From Ectopseudomonas khazarica (lineage in GTDB: Bacteria > Pseudomonadota > Gammaproteobacteria > Pseudomonadales > Pseudomonadaceae), in assembly GCF_004521985.1 (NCBI RefSeq), contig NZ_SBHZ01000013.1:1-64000 (forward strand): 64,000 nucleotides of DNA, in the 5' to 3' direction. Both the position numbers and the translations under genes were made by a program. The stretch's first letter is position 1. Every line of letters begins with the position of its first letter. Under the pieces are notes generated by a model. It worked only from the letters and a program-made list of their open reading frames with translations, was not told where the DNA came from and made no database searches. This document shows, in pieces, positions 1-7,547 of the stretch.

Positions 1-239
1 AGCTGGGTATCGACCCGATCCACCTGGGCATCATCATGGTGGTGAACATGGAGATCGGCCTGATCACCCCGCCGGTGGGGCTGAACCTGTTCGTCACCTC
101 GGCGGTGACCGGCATGCCGCTGACCGCAGTGATCCGCGCCGCGCTGCCGTGGCTGATGATGCTGATCAGCTTCCTGCTGGTGATCACCTACATCCCGGCC
201 GTGTCCATGGCCCTGCCGAACTGGCTGGGCATGAACTAG
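1..239 (+). CDS. dctM: TRAP transporter large permease, C-terminal fragment
   Basis: Only the last ~79 codons are present; the reading frame is open from base 3 and stops at TAG 237-239, so the gene begins before the window. The peptide is strongly hydrophobic and contains the block EIGLITPPVGLNLFV, the hallmark of the DctM/SiaM large membrane subunit near its C-terminus, followed by a last membrane helix. DctM is the ion-coupled permease of tripartite (TRAP) carriers, usually for C4-dicarboxylates or other organic acids, working with DctQ and periplasmic DctP. Substrate cannot be inferred from this fragment. A strong terminator follows at once, so it ends its operon. Confidence 0.88.
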   Translation, partial: LGIDPIHLGIIMVVNMEIGLITPPVGLNLFVTSAVTGMPLTAVIRAALPWLMMLISFLLVITYIPAVSMALPNWLGMN

Positions 240-269
240 GACCACCGACGATACCGCGTCTACCTCTGC

Positions 270-295
270 GCCCGGCCCTGTGCCGGGCTTTTTTT
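270..295 (+). terminator. Intrinsic terminator of the dctM transcript
   Basis: Perfect 7-bp GC stem (GCCCGGC / GCCGGGC), 5-nt loop, followed by seven T residues; 30 bp after the dctM stop codon. Confidence 0.9.
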
Positions 296-450
296 CGGCG
301 GGCGTGCAGTGCGCAAGGGCAACGCTCGGTGGACCCGCCGGCGCGGGGGCATGCGCCTGACGAAACGCGAGGAACGCTGTCGATACGCGTCGTGTCGAAC
401 GGTGCATGACGCTGCCGCATGGGCTCGACACCTGCAGGGCAGGGCCTCGA

Positions 451-482
451 GACCATGGTCTTAGAGCGGTAAGACCATGGTC
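451..482. promoter_or_regulatory. Perfect 13-bp inverted repeat upstream of acs
   Basis: GACCATGGTCTTA (451-463) and its exact reverse complement (470-482) flank a 6-nt spacer. Each arm begins or ends with the self-complementary decamer GACCATGGTC. It lies in the 314-bp gap between dctM and acs, 72 bp before the acs start codon. Apart from the dctM terminator and this repeat I see no gene in the gap. In Pseudomonas, acs is activated by the CrbS/CrbR (MxtR/ErdR) two-component system; that this dyad is the CrbR/ErdR site is inference. Confidence 0.6.
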
Positions 483-553
483 GAATGGCCTCACGAAGGG
501 TCGGGAGATACAAAAGGCAGCATACAAAAACAACTACCCACCGAGGTGATTCC

Positions 554-2515
554 ATGAGTGCTGCGTCTCTTTACCCTGTGCGCCCCGAAGTGGCCGCGCG
601 GACACTGACCGACGAGGCCACCTACAAGGCCATGTACCAACAGTCGGTGGTCAACCCCGAGGGTTTCTGGCGCGAGCAGGGCCAGCGCATCGACTGGATC
701 AAGCCCTACACCAAGGTCAAGCAGACCTCTTTCGACGACCACCATGTCGATATCAAGTGGTACGCCGATGGCACCCTGAACGTGTCCTACAACTGCCTCG
801 ACCGTCACCTGGAAGAGCGCGGCGACCAGATCGCGATCATCTGGGAAGGCGACGACCCGTCCGAGCACAAGGAAATCACCTACCGCGAGCTGCACGAGCA
901 GGTGTGCAAGCTGGCCAACGCCCTGCGCGGCCAGGATATCCACCGCGGCGACGTGGTGACCATCTACATGCCGATGATCCCGGAAGCCGTGGTGGCCATG
1001 CTGGCGTGCGCCCGTATTGGTGCCATCCACTCCGTGGTGTTCGGTGGTTTCTCGCCCGAGGCGCTGGCCGGTCGCATCATCGACTGCAAGTCCAAGGTGG
1101 TGATCACCGCCGACGAGGGCGTGCGCGGCGGCAAGAAAGTGCCGCTGAAGGCCAACGTCGATGACGCGCTGACCAACCCGGAAACCAACAGCGTGCAGAA
1201 GATCATCGTGGTCAACCGCACCGGTGGCAGCATCAAGTGGAACCAGCACCGCGACATCTGGTACGAAGACCTGATGAAGGTTGCCGGCAGCGTCTGCGCG
1301 CCGAAGGAAATGGGCGCCGAGGAAGCGCTGTTCATCCTCTACACATCCGGTTCCACCGGCAAGCCCAAGGGCGTGCTGCACACCACCGGCGGATACCTGG
1401 TGTACGCCTCGCTGACCCACGAACGCGTGTTCGACTACCGTCCGGGCGAGGTCTTCTGGTGCACCGCCGACATCGGCTGGGTCACCGGCCACAGCTACCT
1501 GGTCTACGGACCGCTGGCCAATGGCGCCACCACCGTGATGTTCGAGGGCATCCCGAACTACCCGGACGTGACCCGTGTCGCCAAGATCGTCGACAAGCAC
1601 AAGGTCAACATCCTCTACACCGCGCCGACCGCCATCCGCGCCATGATGGCCGAGGGCAAGGCTGCCGTGGAAGGCGCCGACGGTTCCAGCCTGCGCCTGC
1701 TCGGTTCGGTCGGTGAGCCGATCAACCCGGAAGCCTGGCAGTGGTACTACGAGAACGTCGGCCAGAGCCGTTGCCCGATCGTCGACACCTGGTGGCAGAC
1801 CGAAACCGGCGCCTGCCTGATGACGCCGCTGCCGGGCGCTCACGCCATGAAGCCAGGTTCCGCCGCGCGTCCGTTCTTCGGCGTGCAGCCGGCGCTGGTG
1901 GACAACCTGGGCAACATCATCGACGGGCCGGCCGAAGGCAACCTGGTGATCATCGACTCCTGGCCGGGCCAGGCGCGTACCCTGTTCGGTGACCACGACC
2001 GCTTCGTCGACACCTACTTCAAGACCTTCAAGGGCATGTACTTCACCGGCGACGGCGCCCGTCGCGACGAGGATGGCTACTGGTGGATCACCGGGCGTGT
2101 CGACGACGTGCTCAACGTCTCCGGCCACCGCATGGGCACCGCCGAGATCGAGAGCGCCATGGTCGCCCACAACAAGGTGGCCGAGGCCGCGGTGGTCGGC
2201 GTACCGCACGACATCAAGGGCCAGGGCATCTACGTCTACGTGACCCTGAACGCGGGCGAGGAACCGTCCGAGCAGCTGCGTCAGGAACTGAAGAACTGGG
2301 TGCGCAAGGAAATCGGCCCGATCGCCACGCCGGATGTCATCCAGTGGGCGCCAGGTCTGCCGAAGACCCGCTCGGGCAAGATCATGCGCCGTATCCTGCG
2401 CAAGATCGCTACCGCCGAATACGCTGCACTCGGCGACATCTCCACGCTGGCCGATCCTGGCGTGGTGCAGCACCTCATCGATACGCATCGCCAGATGCAA
2501 GCCGCCTGCGCCTGA
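554..2515 (+). CDS. acs: Acetyl-CoA synthetase (AMP-forming)
   Basis: 653 aa, matching the usual ~650 aa. It activates acetate with ATP and CoA through acetyl-AMP, feeding acetate into the TCA and glyoxylate cycles. Visible landmarks: the P-loop-like YTSGSTGKPKGV adenylation motif near residue 263, the WWQTETG motif, the TGDGARRDEDGYWWITGR hinge region, and TRSGKIMRR with Lys609, the lysine acetylated by Pat-type enzymes to switch the protein off. I chose ATG 554 because GAGGTG lies 5 bp upstream; an in-frame extension to 485 has no ribosome site and runs into the regulatory region. Monocistronic, bounded by terminators. Confidence 0.96.
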   Translation: MSAASLYPVRPEVAARTLTDEATYKAMYQQSVVNPEGFWREQGQRIDWIKPYTKVKQTSFDDHHVDIKWYADGTLNVSYNCLDRHLEERGDQIAIIWEGDDPSEHKEITYRELHEQVCKLANALRGQDIHRGDVVTIYMPMIPEAVVAMLACARIGAIHSVVFGGFSPEALAGRIIDCKSKVVITADEGVRGGKKVPLKANVDDALTNPETNSVQKIIVVNRTGGSIKWNQHRDIWYEDLMKVAGSVCAPKEMGAEEALFILYTSGSTGKPKGVLHTTGGYLVYASLTHERVFDYRPGEVFWCTADIGWVTGHSYLVYGPLANGATTVMFEGIPNYPDVTRVAKIVDKHKVNILYTAPTAIRAMMAEGKAAVEGADGSSLRLLGSVGEPINPEAWQWYYENVGQSRCPIVDTWWQTETGACLMTPLPGAHAMKPGSAARPFFGVQPALVDNLGNIIDGPAEGNLVIIDSWPGQARTLFGDHDRFVDTYFKTFKGMYFTGDGARRDEDGYWWITGRVDDVLNVSGHRMGTAEIESAMVAHNKVAEAAVVGVPHDIKGQGIYVYVTLNAGEEPSEQLRQELKNWVRKEIGPIATPDVIQWAPGLPKTRSGKIMRRILRKIATAEYAALGDISTLADPGVVQHLIDTHRQMQAACA

Positions 2516-2531
2516 CCGGCAACGGCAAACG

Positions 2532-2569
2532 AAAGCCCCGCCCGGCCACAAGCCCGGCGGGGCTTTTTC
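2532..2569. terminator. Bidirectional terminator between acs and the LysE gene
   Basis: AAA, then a GC-rich hairpin (GCCCCGCC.. / ..GGCGGGGC), then five T. It sits between the convergent acs and LysE-family genes and can serve both, more strongly acs. Confidence 0.85.
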
Positions 2570-2576
2570 ATGGCGC

Positions 2577-3194
2577 TCAGCGTGGTTGCGAGGTCGTGGC
2601 CAGCCACAGGGCAAAGCCGACCAGCAAGGTGCCGAACAGTTGCTCGATGCGCTGCCGCATTGCCAGCAGGCGCAGCCGCACGGCCTGCGCCGACAGGCCC
2701 AGGGCGACCAAGGCGAACCAGGCGACATGGGCGATGGCGATGAATGCGCCATAACCCAACTGGCTGGCCAGCGAGGTCTGCGGGCTGACCACGCCCATGA
2801 ACAGGCTGACGATGAACAGCGATGTCTTGGGGTTCAGTGCATTGCCGAGGAAGCCCATGCGCAGGGCGGCGAAGGCGTCGACGGCCAGCGCCGGGCTGTT
2901 CGTCTCCTGTTCCTCGGGGCGGCTACGAAGCATGCGCAGCCCCAGGTAGAGCAGGTAGCCGGCGCCTGCGAACTTGCACAGGGTGAACAGCCAGGCGGAC
3001 TGCTGCAGCAGCAGGCCGAGGCCGAGCAGGGTGTAGGCCACGTGCACGAGCACGCCCAGACCGATGCCGACAGCGGTGAACAGGCCGGCGCGCCGGGACA
3101 GCATCAGCGATTGCCGGCAGACTAGCGCGAAGTCCGGGCCGGGACTGATGCAGGCGAGTAGGGTGATGGTGATTACAACTATCCATTCGCTCAT
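2577..3194 (-). CDS. LysE/RhtB-family amino acid exporter
   Basis: 205 aa, all hydrophobic helices, about six membrane segments. The N-terminus contains the family signature SPGPDFALVCRQSL (residues ~17-30), characteristic of LysE/RhtC exporters of amino acids or homoserine lactone/threonine; the true substrate is not visible. Usual length for the family (~205). It is divergent from a GcvA-like LysR gene 66 bp away, the common pairing of an exporter with its regulator, so control by that regulator is plausible. Confidence 0.88.
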   Translation of the reverse strand: MSEWIVVITITLLACISPGPDFALVCRQSLMLSRRAGLFTAVGIGLGVLVHVAYTLLGLGLLLQQSAWLFTLCKFAGAGYLLYLGLRMLRSRPEEQETNSPALAVDAFAALRMGFLGNALNPKTSLFIVSLFMGVVSPQTSLASQLGYGAFIAIAHVAWFALVALGLSAQAVRLRLLAMRQRIEQLFGTLLVGFALWLATTSQPR

Positions 3195-3260
3195 GAGGTA
3201 TGGTGTCTCTCGGTTAGTTAACGCCTATATTTTCCTCGTTTGCTGCATGGGTCTGTAACG

Positions 3261-4175
3261 ATGATTTCTGATGCATATCGTGAGCTTGAGTCGTCATCTT
3301 CTGGCGTCCGCCTGCCCTCGCTGACGGCCCTGCGCTGCTTTGCGGCAGCGGCGCGCGAGGAGCACTTCGCCCGTGCGGCCGAGGCGTTGCACGTGACCCC
3401 CGGTGCCATCAGCCGCGCGGTGCGCCTGCTCGAGGCCGAGCTGGAGGTGACGCTGTTCGAGCGGCGTCGGCAGCGTGTGTTTCTCACCGACGAGGGGCGG
3501 CAGCTGGCCCGGTCCGTGGAGGAGGGGCTGGCGGTGATGGCACAGGCGGTCGCTGAACTGCGCGCCAGGGCCCGGCGCGGGCGCCAACTGGTGATCTCCT
3601 GCGAGCCGACCCTGCTGATGCGCTGGCTGATCCCGCGCTGGAGCGAGTTCCAGGCGCGCCATCCGCAGTTGCCCATGCATCTGGTGGCGGGCGGCGGTGG
3701 TTTTTCCTTCGAGCAGGGGATCGACCTGGCCATTCGCCGCGACGATTTTCCCTGCCCGGCGCATTACCACCGCGAACCGCTGTTCGAGGAGCAGGTGGCG
3801 GCGGTGTGCCGCGCGGACAGGGTCGAGCAATGGTTCACCGCCGATGGCCGGTTGCGCCCGTCGGCGCCGCTGCTGCATACGCGCACCCGGCCCACGGCCT
3901 GGAGCGCCTGGGCGCAGGCTGCCGGACAGTCCGTCAAGGCGCAGGGCGGGCAGGTGTTCGAGCACTTCTACTTCAGCCTGCAGGCGGCGGTCGCCGGGCT
4001 GGGGGTCGCCATCGGCCCCTGGCACCTGGTGCAGGATGACATTCGCAGTGGCGTTCTGGCGGCGCCGTCGGGGTTCTTCGGCGATGGCTCGCGCTACTGT
4101 CTGTACCTGCCGGCCGCCCCGGCAGAGGACTCACTGGCGAGCGAGCTGCTCGTCTGGCTGCGCGCCGTGGGCTGA
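3261..4175 (+). CDS. LysR-type transcriptional regulator (GcvA-like)
   Basis: 304 aa. N-terminal winged HTH (residues ~12-70: LPSLTALRCFAAAAREEHFA, then the recognition part HVTPGAISRAVRLLEAEL) followed by a periplasmic-binding-like effector domain (~95-300). The LPSLTALRCFAAAARE pattern is that of GcvA/TrpI-type LysR proteins. I used ATG 3261; an upstream TTG in frame at 3240 would add seven residues. It faces the LysE-family exporter and most likely regulates it and itself. The effector is unknown. Confidence 0.9.
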   Translation: MISDAYRELESSSSGVRLPSLTALRCFAAAAREEHFARAAEALHVTPGAISRAVRLLEAELEVTLFERRRQRVFLTDEGRQLARSVEEGLAVMAQAVAELRARARRGRQLVISCEPTLLMRWLIPRWSEFQARHPQLPMHLVAGGGGFSFEQGIDLAIRRDDFPCPAHYHREPLFEEQVAAVCRADRVEQWFTADGRLRPSAPLLHTRTRPTAWSAWAQAAGQSVKAQGGQVFEHFYFSLQAAVAGLGVAIGPWHLVQDDIRSGVLAAPSGFFGDGSRYCLYLPAAPAEDSLASELLVWLRAVG

Positions 4176-4177
4176 GG

Positions 4178-4210
4178 GCCTGCGACGTCCCGTTGCGGGG
4201 CGTCGCAGGC
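4178..4210. terminator. Stem-loop between convergent genes
   Basis: 15-bp stem GCCTGCGACG(T)CCCG / CGGGGCGTCGCAGGC with a 3-nt loop and one G-T pair, between the LysR and DUF4197 stops. No T-run follows on either strand, so it may act with Rho or as an RNA 3'-end stabiliser. Confidence 0.55.
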
Positions 4211-4221
4211 GCCGGGTTGGC

Positions 4222-4899
4222 TCAGAGCGCGCCGAAGACCTTCTTCGCCAGGCTGGTGGCGGCGGCGGCCGGGTTTTCGCGGATGCTGGCTTCCTGCTTG
4301 GCGATCATCTCGAACAAGCCATCGAGCGCCTGTTCGGTGACGTAGCCTTCCACCGTGCTGCTCTTGGCGTCGACCACGCCGAAGCTGGCGGCCTGGCCGG
4401 CAAAGGCGTTGTACTGCTGGGCCAGGCCGACCTGGTCGGTGGCCTGCTTGACGATGGGCAGGAACTTGGCGCGAATCTGTTCGCGGCTGCTCTTGTTCAG
4501 GTACTGCGTGGCCGAGTCCTGCGGGCCGCTGAGGATCGCCTTGGCGTCGGCCACGGTCATCTTCTTCACGGCATCGACCAGCAGCGCCTGGGCTTGCGGC
4601 ACGGCGGCCTCGGCGGCCTTGTTCATGCTGCTTTCCAGCTGTTCGACCTGGGCACCCATGCCCATCATCTTCATGGTCTTGGCGGCTTTGCCGAGCTTGC
4701 CCGGCAGTTCGATACGCACGTCGGGATTGTTGCTGAAGCCACCGGGCGTGCCCAGTTGCTTGACCGCCACCTGGGCGCCCTGGATCAGGGCGTCCTTCAG
4801 GCCGCCGCTGGCGTCCTGCTGGCTCAGGTCGGAGAGGGACAGGGCGAAGACGTTGGCCGAGAGCAGCAGGCCAGCGGCGAACGTGGTGAAGCGCAACAT
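4222..4899 (-). CDS. DUF4197 exported protein
   Basis: 225 aa. It starts with a signal peptide (MLRFTTFAAGLLLSANVFA) followed by the DUF4197 body, including GGLKDALIQGAQVAVKQLG and the C-terminal TEQALDGLFEMIAKQEASIR segment that define this family of periplasmic proteins of unknown function. ATG 4899 is preferred because AAGGA lies 8 nt upstream; an in-frame ATG at 4908 sits directly on that ribosome site. Stand-alone gene on the minus strand. No catalytic motif is evident. Confidence 0.85.
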   Translation of the reverse strand: MLRFTTFAAGLLLSANVFALSLSDLSQQDASGGLKDALIQGAQVAVKQLGTPGGFSNNPDVRIELPGKLGKAAKTMKMMGMGAQVEQLESSMNKAAEAAVPQAQALLVDAVKKMTVADAKAILSGPQDSATQYLNKSSREQIRAKFLPIVKQATDQVGLAQQYNAFAGQAASFGVVDAKSSTVEGYVTEQALDGLFEMIAKQEASIRENPAAAATSLAKKVFGAL

Positions 4900-5016
4900 G
4901 GTGTTCATCCTTGCATCGAGGGGGAATGCTGTGAGCTTAACGAAGTCTGCCACGCTGGCAAGCCGGCCGATGGGCGTGGATGGGCAGCGCGCCTGGCTAT
5001 GGCTATGATCAGGGGC

Positions 5017-5418
5017 ATGAATTCACCCCTGCCTCTGCGTAACCCCTGTCCGCCGGGTGCCTGTGACTGTCAGCGCGATGAGCTGCTGGCGTTGCCGGGC
5101 GCCGATACGCGTGTGCTGCTGCTGACCCGGCAGGAGGAGCAGCGCCTGCTCGAGCGCCTGGAGAGCCTGCAGAGTCTGGAGGACCTGCAGCGCATGCAGC
5201 AGCGCATGTACGAACAGCTGGGCATTCGCCTGCAGATCGAGCCCAGCCATGGCGAGGTGCGCAGCATGCGTGGCATCCACATGCACTTCGAGGCGCATCC
5301 GGGGCTGTGCCGCAAGACCCGGCAGAGCATCCCCGCCGCGATTCGCCGGGCCATGGAAAAGACGCCGGAAATCGCCTGGCGCCTGCTCGACTCCTTCGAT
5401 CTGTTCGGTGGCTCGTAG
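5017..5418 (+). CDS. Conserved hypothetical protein with N-terminal Cys motif
   Basis: 133 aa, no signal peptide and no membrane segment. The N-terminus carries PCPPGACDC, a small Cys cluster that could bind metal. A Leu/Gln/Glu-rich, probably helical stretch (LLTRQEEQRLLERLESLQSL) follows, and the end is basic (RKTRQSIPAAIRRAMEK). I do not recognise a characterised family. The start is uncertain: ATG 5017 follows AGGGG too closely for an ideal ribosome site and ATG 5005 is in frame. The same frame is open far upstream, but that part overlaps the antisense of the DUF4197 gene and is not coding. Confidence 0.65.
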   Translation: MNSPLPLRNPCPPGACDCQRDELLALPGADTRVLLLTRQEEQRLLERLESLQSLEDLQRMQQRMYEQLGIRLQIEPSHGEVRSMRGIHMHFEAHPGLCRKTRQSIPAAIRRAMEKTPEIAWRLLDSFDLFGGS

Positions 5419-5424
5419 CTCGCC

Positions 5425-6132
5425 CTACCAGGGCAGCGGCTGACCATCGTAGGCATGGAAGCTGCCGCTGTGCTCCGCTCCCAGGCTGTCGATCACCCGC
5501 AGCAGCTCCCTGGCGGCCTGCTCGGCCGGGCGAGCCGCCAGCGCGCCACGGAAGGGCTGCGACAGAGGGGAGATCACCGTACCGGGATGCAGGCTGAGCA
5601 GGCGCGCCCTGGGTTTGCTGCGCGCCAGTTCGATGGCCGCGGTCTTGATCAGCATGTTCAGCGCCGCCTTGGACGAACGGTAGGCATACCAGCCGCCCAG
5701 GCGGTTGTCGCCGATGCTGCCGACCTTGGCCGAGAGCATGGCCATGGCGCCCTGCGCGTCGAGCAGCGGCAGAAAGTGCCGCAGCACCAGCGCGGGCCCC
5801 AGGGCGTTGACCTGGAACACCGCCTGCAACGCCTCGGCCTCGATGGCTGCCAGGCTCTTTTCCGGGGCGATGCCGGCGCGATGCAGGAGCCCGGCTGTAT
5901 GCACGATCAGCTGATAGGGCCCTTCATCGGCCAGCGCAGCGGCGGCCTCGGCGATGCTGGACGGGGCTTCCAGGTCCAGCGCCGGTGAGCTGCCACGGCT
6001 CAGCTCGCGCACGCTGGCGCAGTGGGCGTCGGCGCGCAGCAGCTGGCAGAAGGCCTGGCCGAGGGTGCCGCTGGCGCCTATGACCAGCGCCTTGTAGCGC
6101 GTCCCCAGGCTGCCGAGCAGTGGCGTGTTCAT
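5425..6132 (-). CDS. Short-chain dehydrogenase/reductase (C-factor-like)
   Basis: 235 aa SDR. Rossmann motif VIGASGTLGQAF at residues ~17-28, NAG-equivalent HTAGLLH, and the catalytic YxxxK in YAYRSSKAALN with an upstream Ser. It matches the CsgA/C-factor-like group of NAD(P)-dependent oxidoreductases; the substrate is unknown. Last gene of a three-gene minus-strand operon: its ATG overlaps the DUF3833 stop by 4 nt (ATGA), indicating translational coupling. It resembles the SDR at 7548-8240, and both end in a GQ.LPW tail. Confidence 0.88.
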   Translation of the reverse strand: MNTPLLGSLGTRYKALVIGASGTLGQAFCQLLRADAHCASVRELSRGSSPALDLEAPSSIAEAAAALADEGPYQLIVHTAGLLHRAGIAPEKSLAAIEAEALQAVFQVNALGPALVLRHFLPLLDAQGAMAMLSAKVGSIGDNRLGGWYAYRSSKAALNMLIKTAAIELARSKPRARLLSLHPGTVISPLSQPFRGALAARPAEQAARELLRVIDSLGAEHSGSFHAYDGQPLPW

Positions 6133-6662
6133 GGTGTGGCCGCCGCGCGGCGGAAGAACAGCGTGACCTGGCCCAGCTCGATGCCGAACTTGCTCATGCT
6201 GGAACGGTTGATCAGGGTGTCGTCATCCATCAGGTACATCCAGTCGTCGAAGTAGACGACGTAGGTGCTGTCATCCACCGGCAGACTTAGGTGATACCGC
6301 CAGCGCAGGGCGTTGCCGGCGACTTCGCCGACGGCCTGGCCGACCACGTCGTCGGCGCTGCCGAGCCAGCGCCCGGCGCCGTCCGGCGTGAGGGTCCAGA
6401 CCCGGCGCTGGCGCGTGCCGTCGCTGTACAGGAAGCGCTCGTCGAGAATCAGCCTGTCGCCGTCGCGGCGACTGTCGATGTCGACGTGAAAGCGCTTGAT
6501 CACTTCGCCGGAACGATCCTGGAACATGCCCCAGGCCTGTACCGGACCGCTGAAGAAGGTGGGCAGGTCCAGTACGGGGCGTTGGTCGGCGTAGCGCTCG
6601 ACGGGAACCTGGCCGCAGCTGACCAGCAGCAGGCAGGCGAGCAGGATGGCAGGCGTTCTCAT
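6129..6662 (-). CDS. DUF3833 lipoprotein
   Basis: 177 aa. A short signal sequence ends in the lipobox LLVSC (Cys at residue ~16), so it should be lipidated. The body has the DUF3833 pattern: DLPTFFSGPVQAWGMFQDRSGEV, a lipocalin-like series of beta strands, and YVVYFDDWMYLMDD near the end. ATG 6662 is preferred since AGGAG lies 5 nt upstream; ATG 6674 overlaps the previous stop by 4 nt but lacks its own site. DUF3833 genes are often seen beside chalcone-isomerase-like, SDR and Cfa-like genes of light or singlet-oxygen stress clusters; a role in envelope lipid damage is inference. Confidence 0.85.
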   Translation of the reverse strand: MRTPAILLACLLLVSCGQVPVERYADQRPVLDLPTFFSGPVQAWGMFQDRSGEVIKRFHVDIDSRRDGDRLILDERFLYSDGTRQRRVWTLTPDGAGRWLGSADDVVGQAVGEVAGNALRWRYHLSLPVDDSTYVVYFDDWMYLMDDDTLINRSSMSKFGIELGQVTLFFRRAAATP

Positions 6663-6670
6663 GGCACTCC

Positions 6671-7216
6671 TCATCGGTTGAGGCCGAGCAGCGCGGCACG
6701 CAGTTTCGGGCTGCGGGTCTGCGGGTCGAGCCAGATGGCGAAGAAGGCGCGGGCGAACTCGTCATCCTCGATGACGTGCTGCAGCTGGCCATTGACGTAG
6801 AAGCGACAGCCCCGGCCGGGGAGGAACACGCCGGTGATGCGCGTGCCGTCCTCGACGTCGACGAAGGCCTGCTGCATCTGCCGGACCCAGTCTGCCTGCT
6901 GCTCGCGATCGAGCGGCTCGCCGTTGAGGCGGCGGATTTCGTCGAGGCTGGTGTCCACCAGGGTGTCGCGGCTGATGCGGCGCCGGTAGGTCAGCTCCAG
7001 GGCGAAGGGCTGCGAGAAGTCCACCTGCGCCACCGGGCTCCACAGCTTGGCGTTGTATACCGAGAAACCGAACCAGCTGAAGTCGCCGCTGCCGATCAGG
7101 GTCGCCTGTGGCACCTGGGCACGCCAGCTGCCCTGGGCGCAGGCCGGCGCGGTGACGCAGGCCAGCAGGAGCAGCGCCAGGAGGGCTGCTGGCAGCGGTC
7201 GAAGCGAGGTCGCCAT
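6671..7216 (-). CDS. Chalcone-isomerase-like exported protein
   Basis: 181 aa with a signal peptide (hydrophobic stretch ending TAPACA). The mature part has the chalcone isomerase-like fold signature: GSGDFSWFGFSVYNAKLW, then RISRDTLVDTSLDEIRRL and a C-terminal AFFAIWLDPQTRSPKLR. Bacterial members are periplasmic; none of the plant catalytic chemistry is implied. ATG 7216 has GGAGGA 7-8 nt upstream; an earlier in-frame start would extend into the leader. First gene of the operon with the DUF3833 lipoprotein and an SDR. Expression must pass the leader terminator at 7291-7339. Confidence 0.82.
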   Translation of the reverse strand: MATSLRPLPAALLALLLLACVTAPACAQGSWRAQVPQATLIGSGDFSWFGFSVYNAKLWSPVAQVDFSQPFALELTYRRRISRDTLVDTSLDEIRRLNGEPLDREQQADWVRQMQQAFVDVEDGTRITGVFLPGRGCRFYVNGQLQHVIEDDEFARAFFAIWLDPQTRSPKLRAALLGLNR

Positions 7217-7290
7217 GGGCGCTTCCTCCTGGGCTGGTGGTGGCCGCGTCCAGCCGTGCAGCGAGTGGCCCGGCGGCGACGGGCGATGAA

Positions 7291-7339
7291 TAAAAAAATC
7301 CGGCAACCAAGAAAGGGGGGAGAAGAGGGTTGCCGGATT
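7291..7339 (-). terminator. Intrinsic terminator in the leader of the chalcone-isomerase-like operon
   Basis: On the minus strand: AATCCGGCAACC (7339-7328), a 19-nt loop rich in C and U (six consecutive C), the perfectly complementary GGTTGCCGGATT (7308-7297), then a run of T down to 7292. A 12-bp perfect stem plus T-run is a strong terminator. It ends about 75 nt before the first ATG and about 110 nt after a good promoter, so it is either an attenuator or the 3' end of a small RNA. It could also stop read-through from the SDR gene upstream. Confidence 0.8.
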
Positions 7340-7406
7340 GCGCAGCGTGTCGAGTTCGAGCGTTCACGGGCGCCCGGTACGGCGTCCATGAGGCATGTTG
7401 CTATTC

Positions 7407-7435
7407 AATATATGTACAAAATCTAGTTTTGTAAA
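7407..7435 (-). promoter_or_regulatory. Sigma-70-type promoter with internal palindromic operator
   Basis: In an AT-rich island, minus strand: -35 TTTACA (7435-7430), 17-bp spacer, -10 TATATT (7412-7407). The dyad TACAAAA-N5-TTTTGTA (7415-7433) lies between and over these boxes, the classic place for a repressor, or for a MerR-type regulator. Predicted start near 7400. Light-responsive MerR (LitR/CarH) sites use TGTACA-like halves, and TGTACA occurs at 7413-7418, but that link is inference. Confidence 0.65.
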
Positions 7436-7504
7436 AGAATTGTATAGCTGTGTGCGAATGCAGTGAGGTTGTGCGGGCGGCGGGGCGGGAGCGTCGAAGA
7501 CCCT

Positions 7505-7526
7505 GTGCCTCGTTCGGGCGAGGCAC
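7505..7526. other. Stem-loop after the SDR gene
   Basis: GTGCCTCG / CGAGGCAC, 8-bp stem with a 6-nt loop, 22 bp downstream of the minus-strand SDR stop. It has no T-run and is possibly a processed or Rho-dependent 3' end. Together with the promoter and terminator above it accounts for the 331-bp gap 7217-7547. Confidence 0.5.
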
Positions 7527-7547
7527 GGGCAGGCGTGTGGCGGGGCG

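Noticed and set aside
491..2752. 753-codon minus-strand frame opposite acs
   Set aside because: Antisense of a well-supported gene; repeated His/Gly/Asp/Val composition is typical of the reverse frame of high-GC coding DNA.
3697..5000. Upstream extension of the frame that ends at 5418
   Set aside because: It overlaps the LysR gene and the antisense of DUF4197. Only the part from about 5005-5017 onward looks coding.
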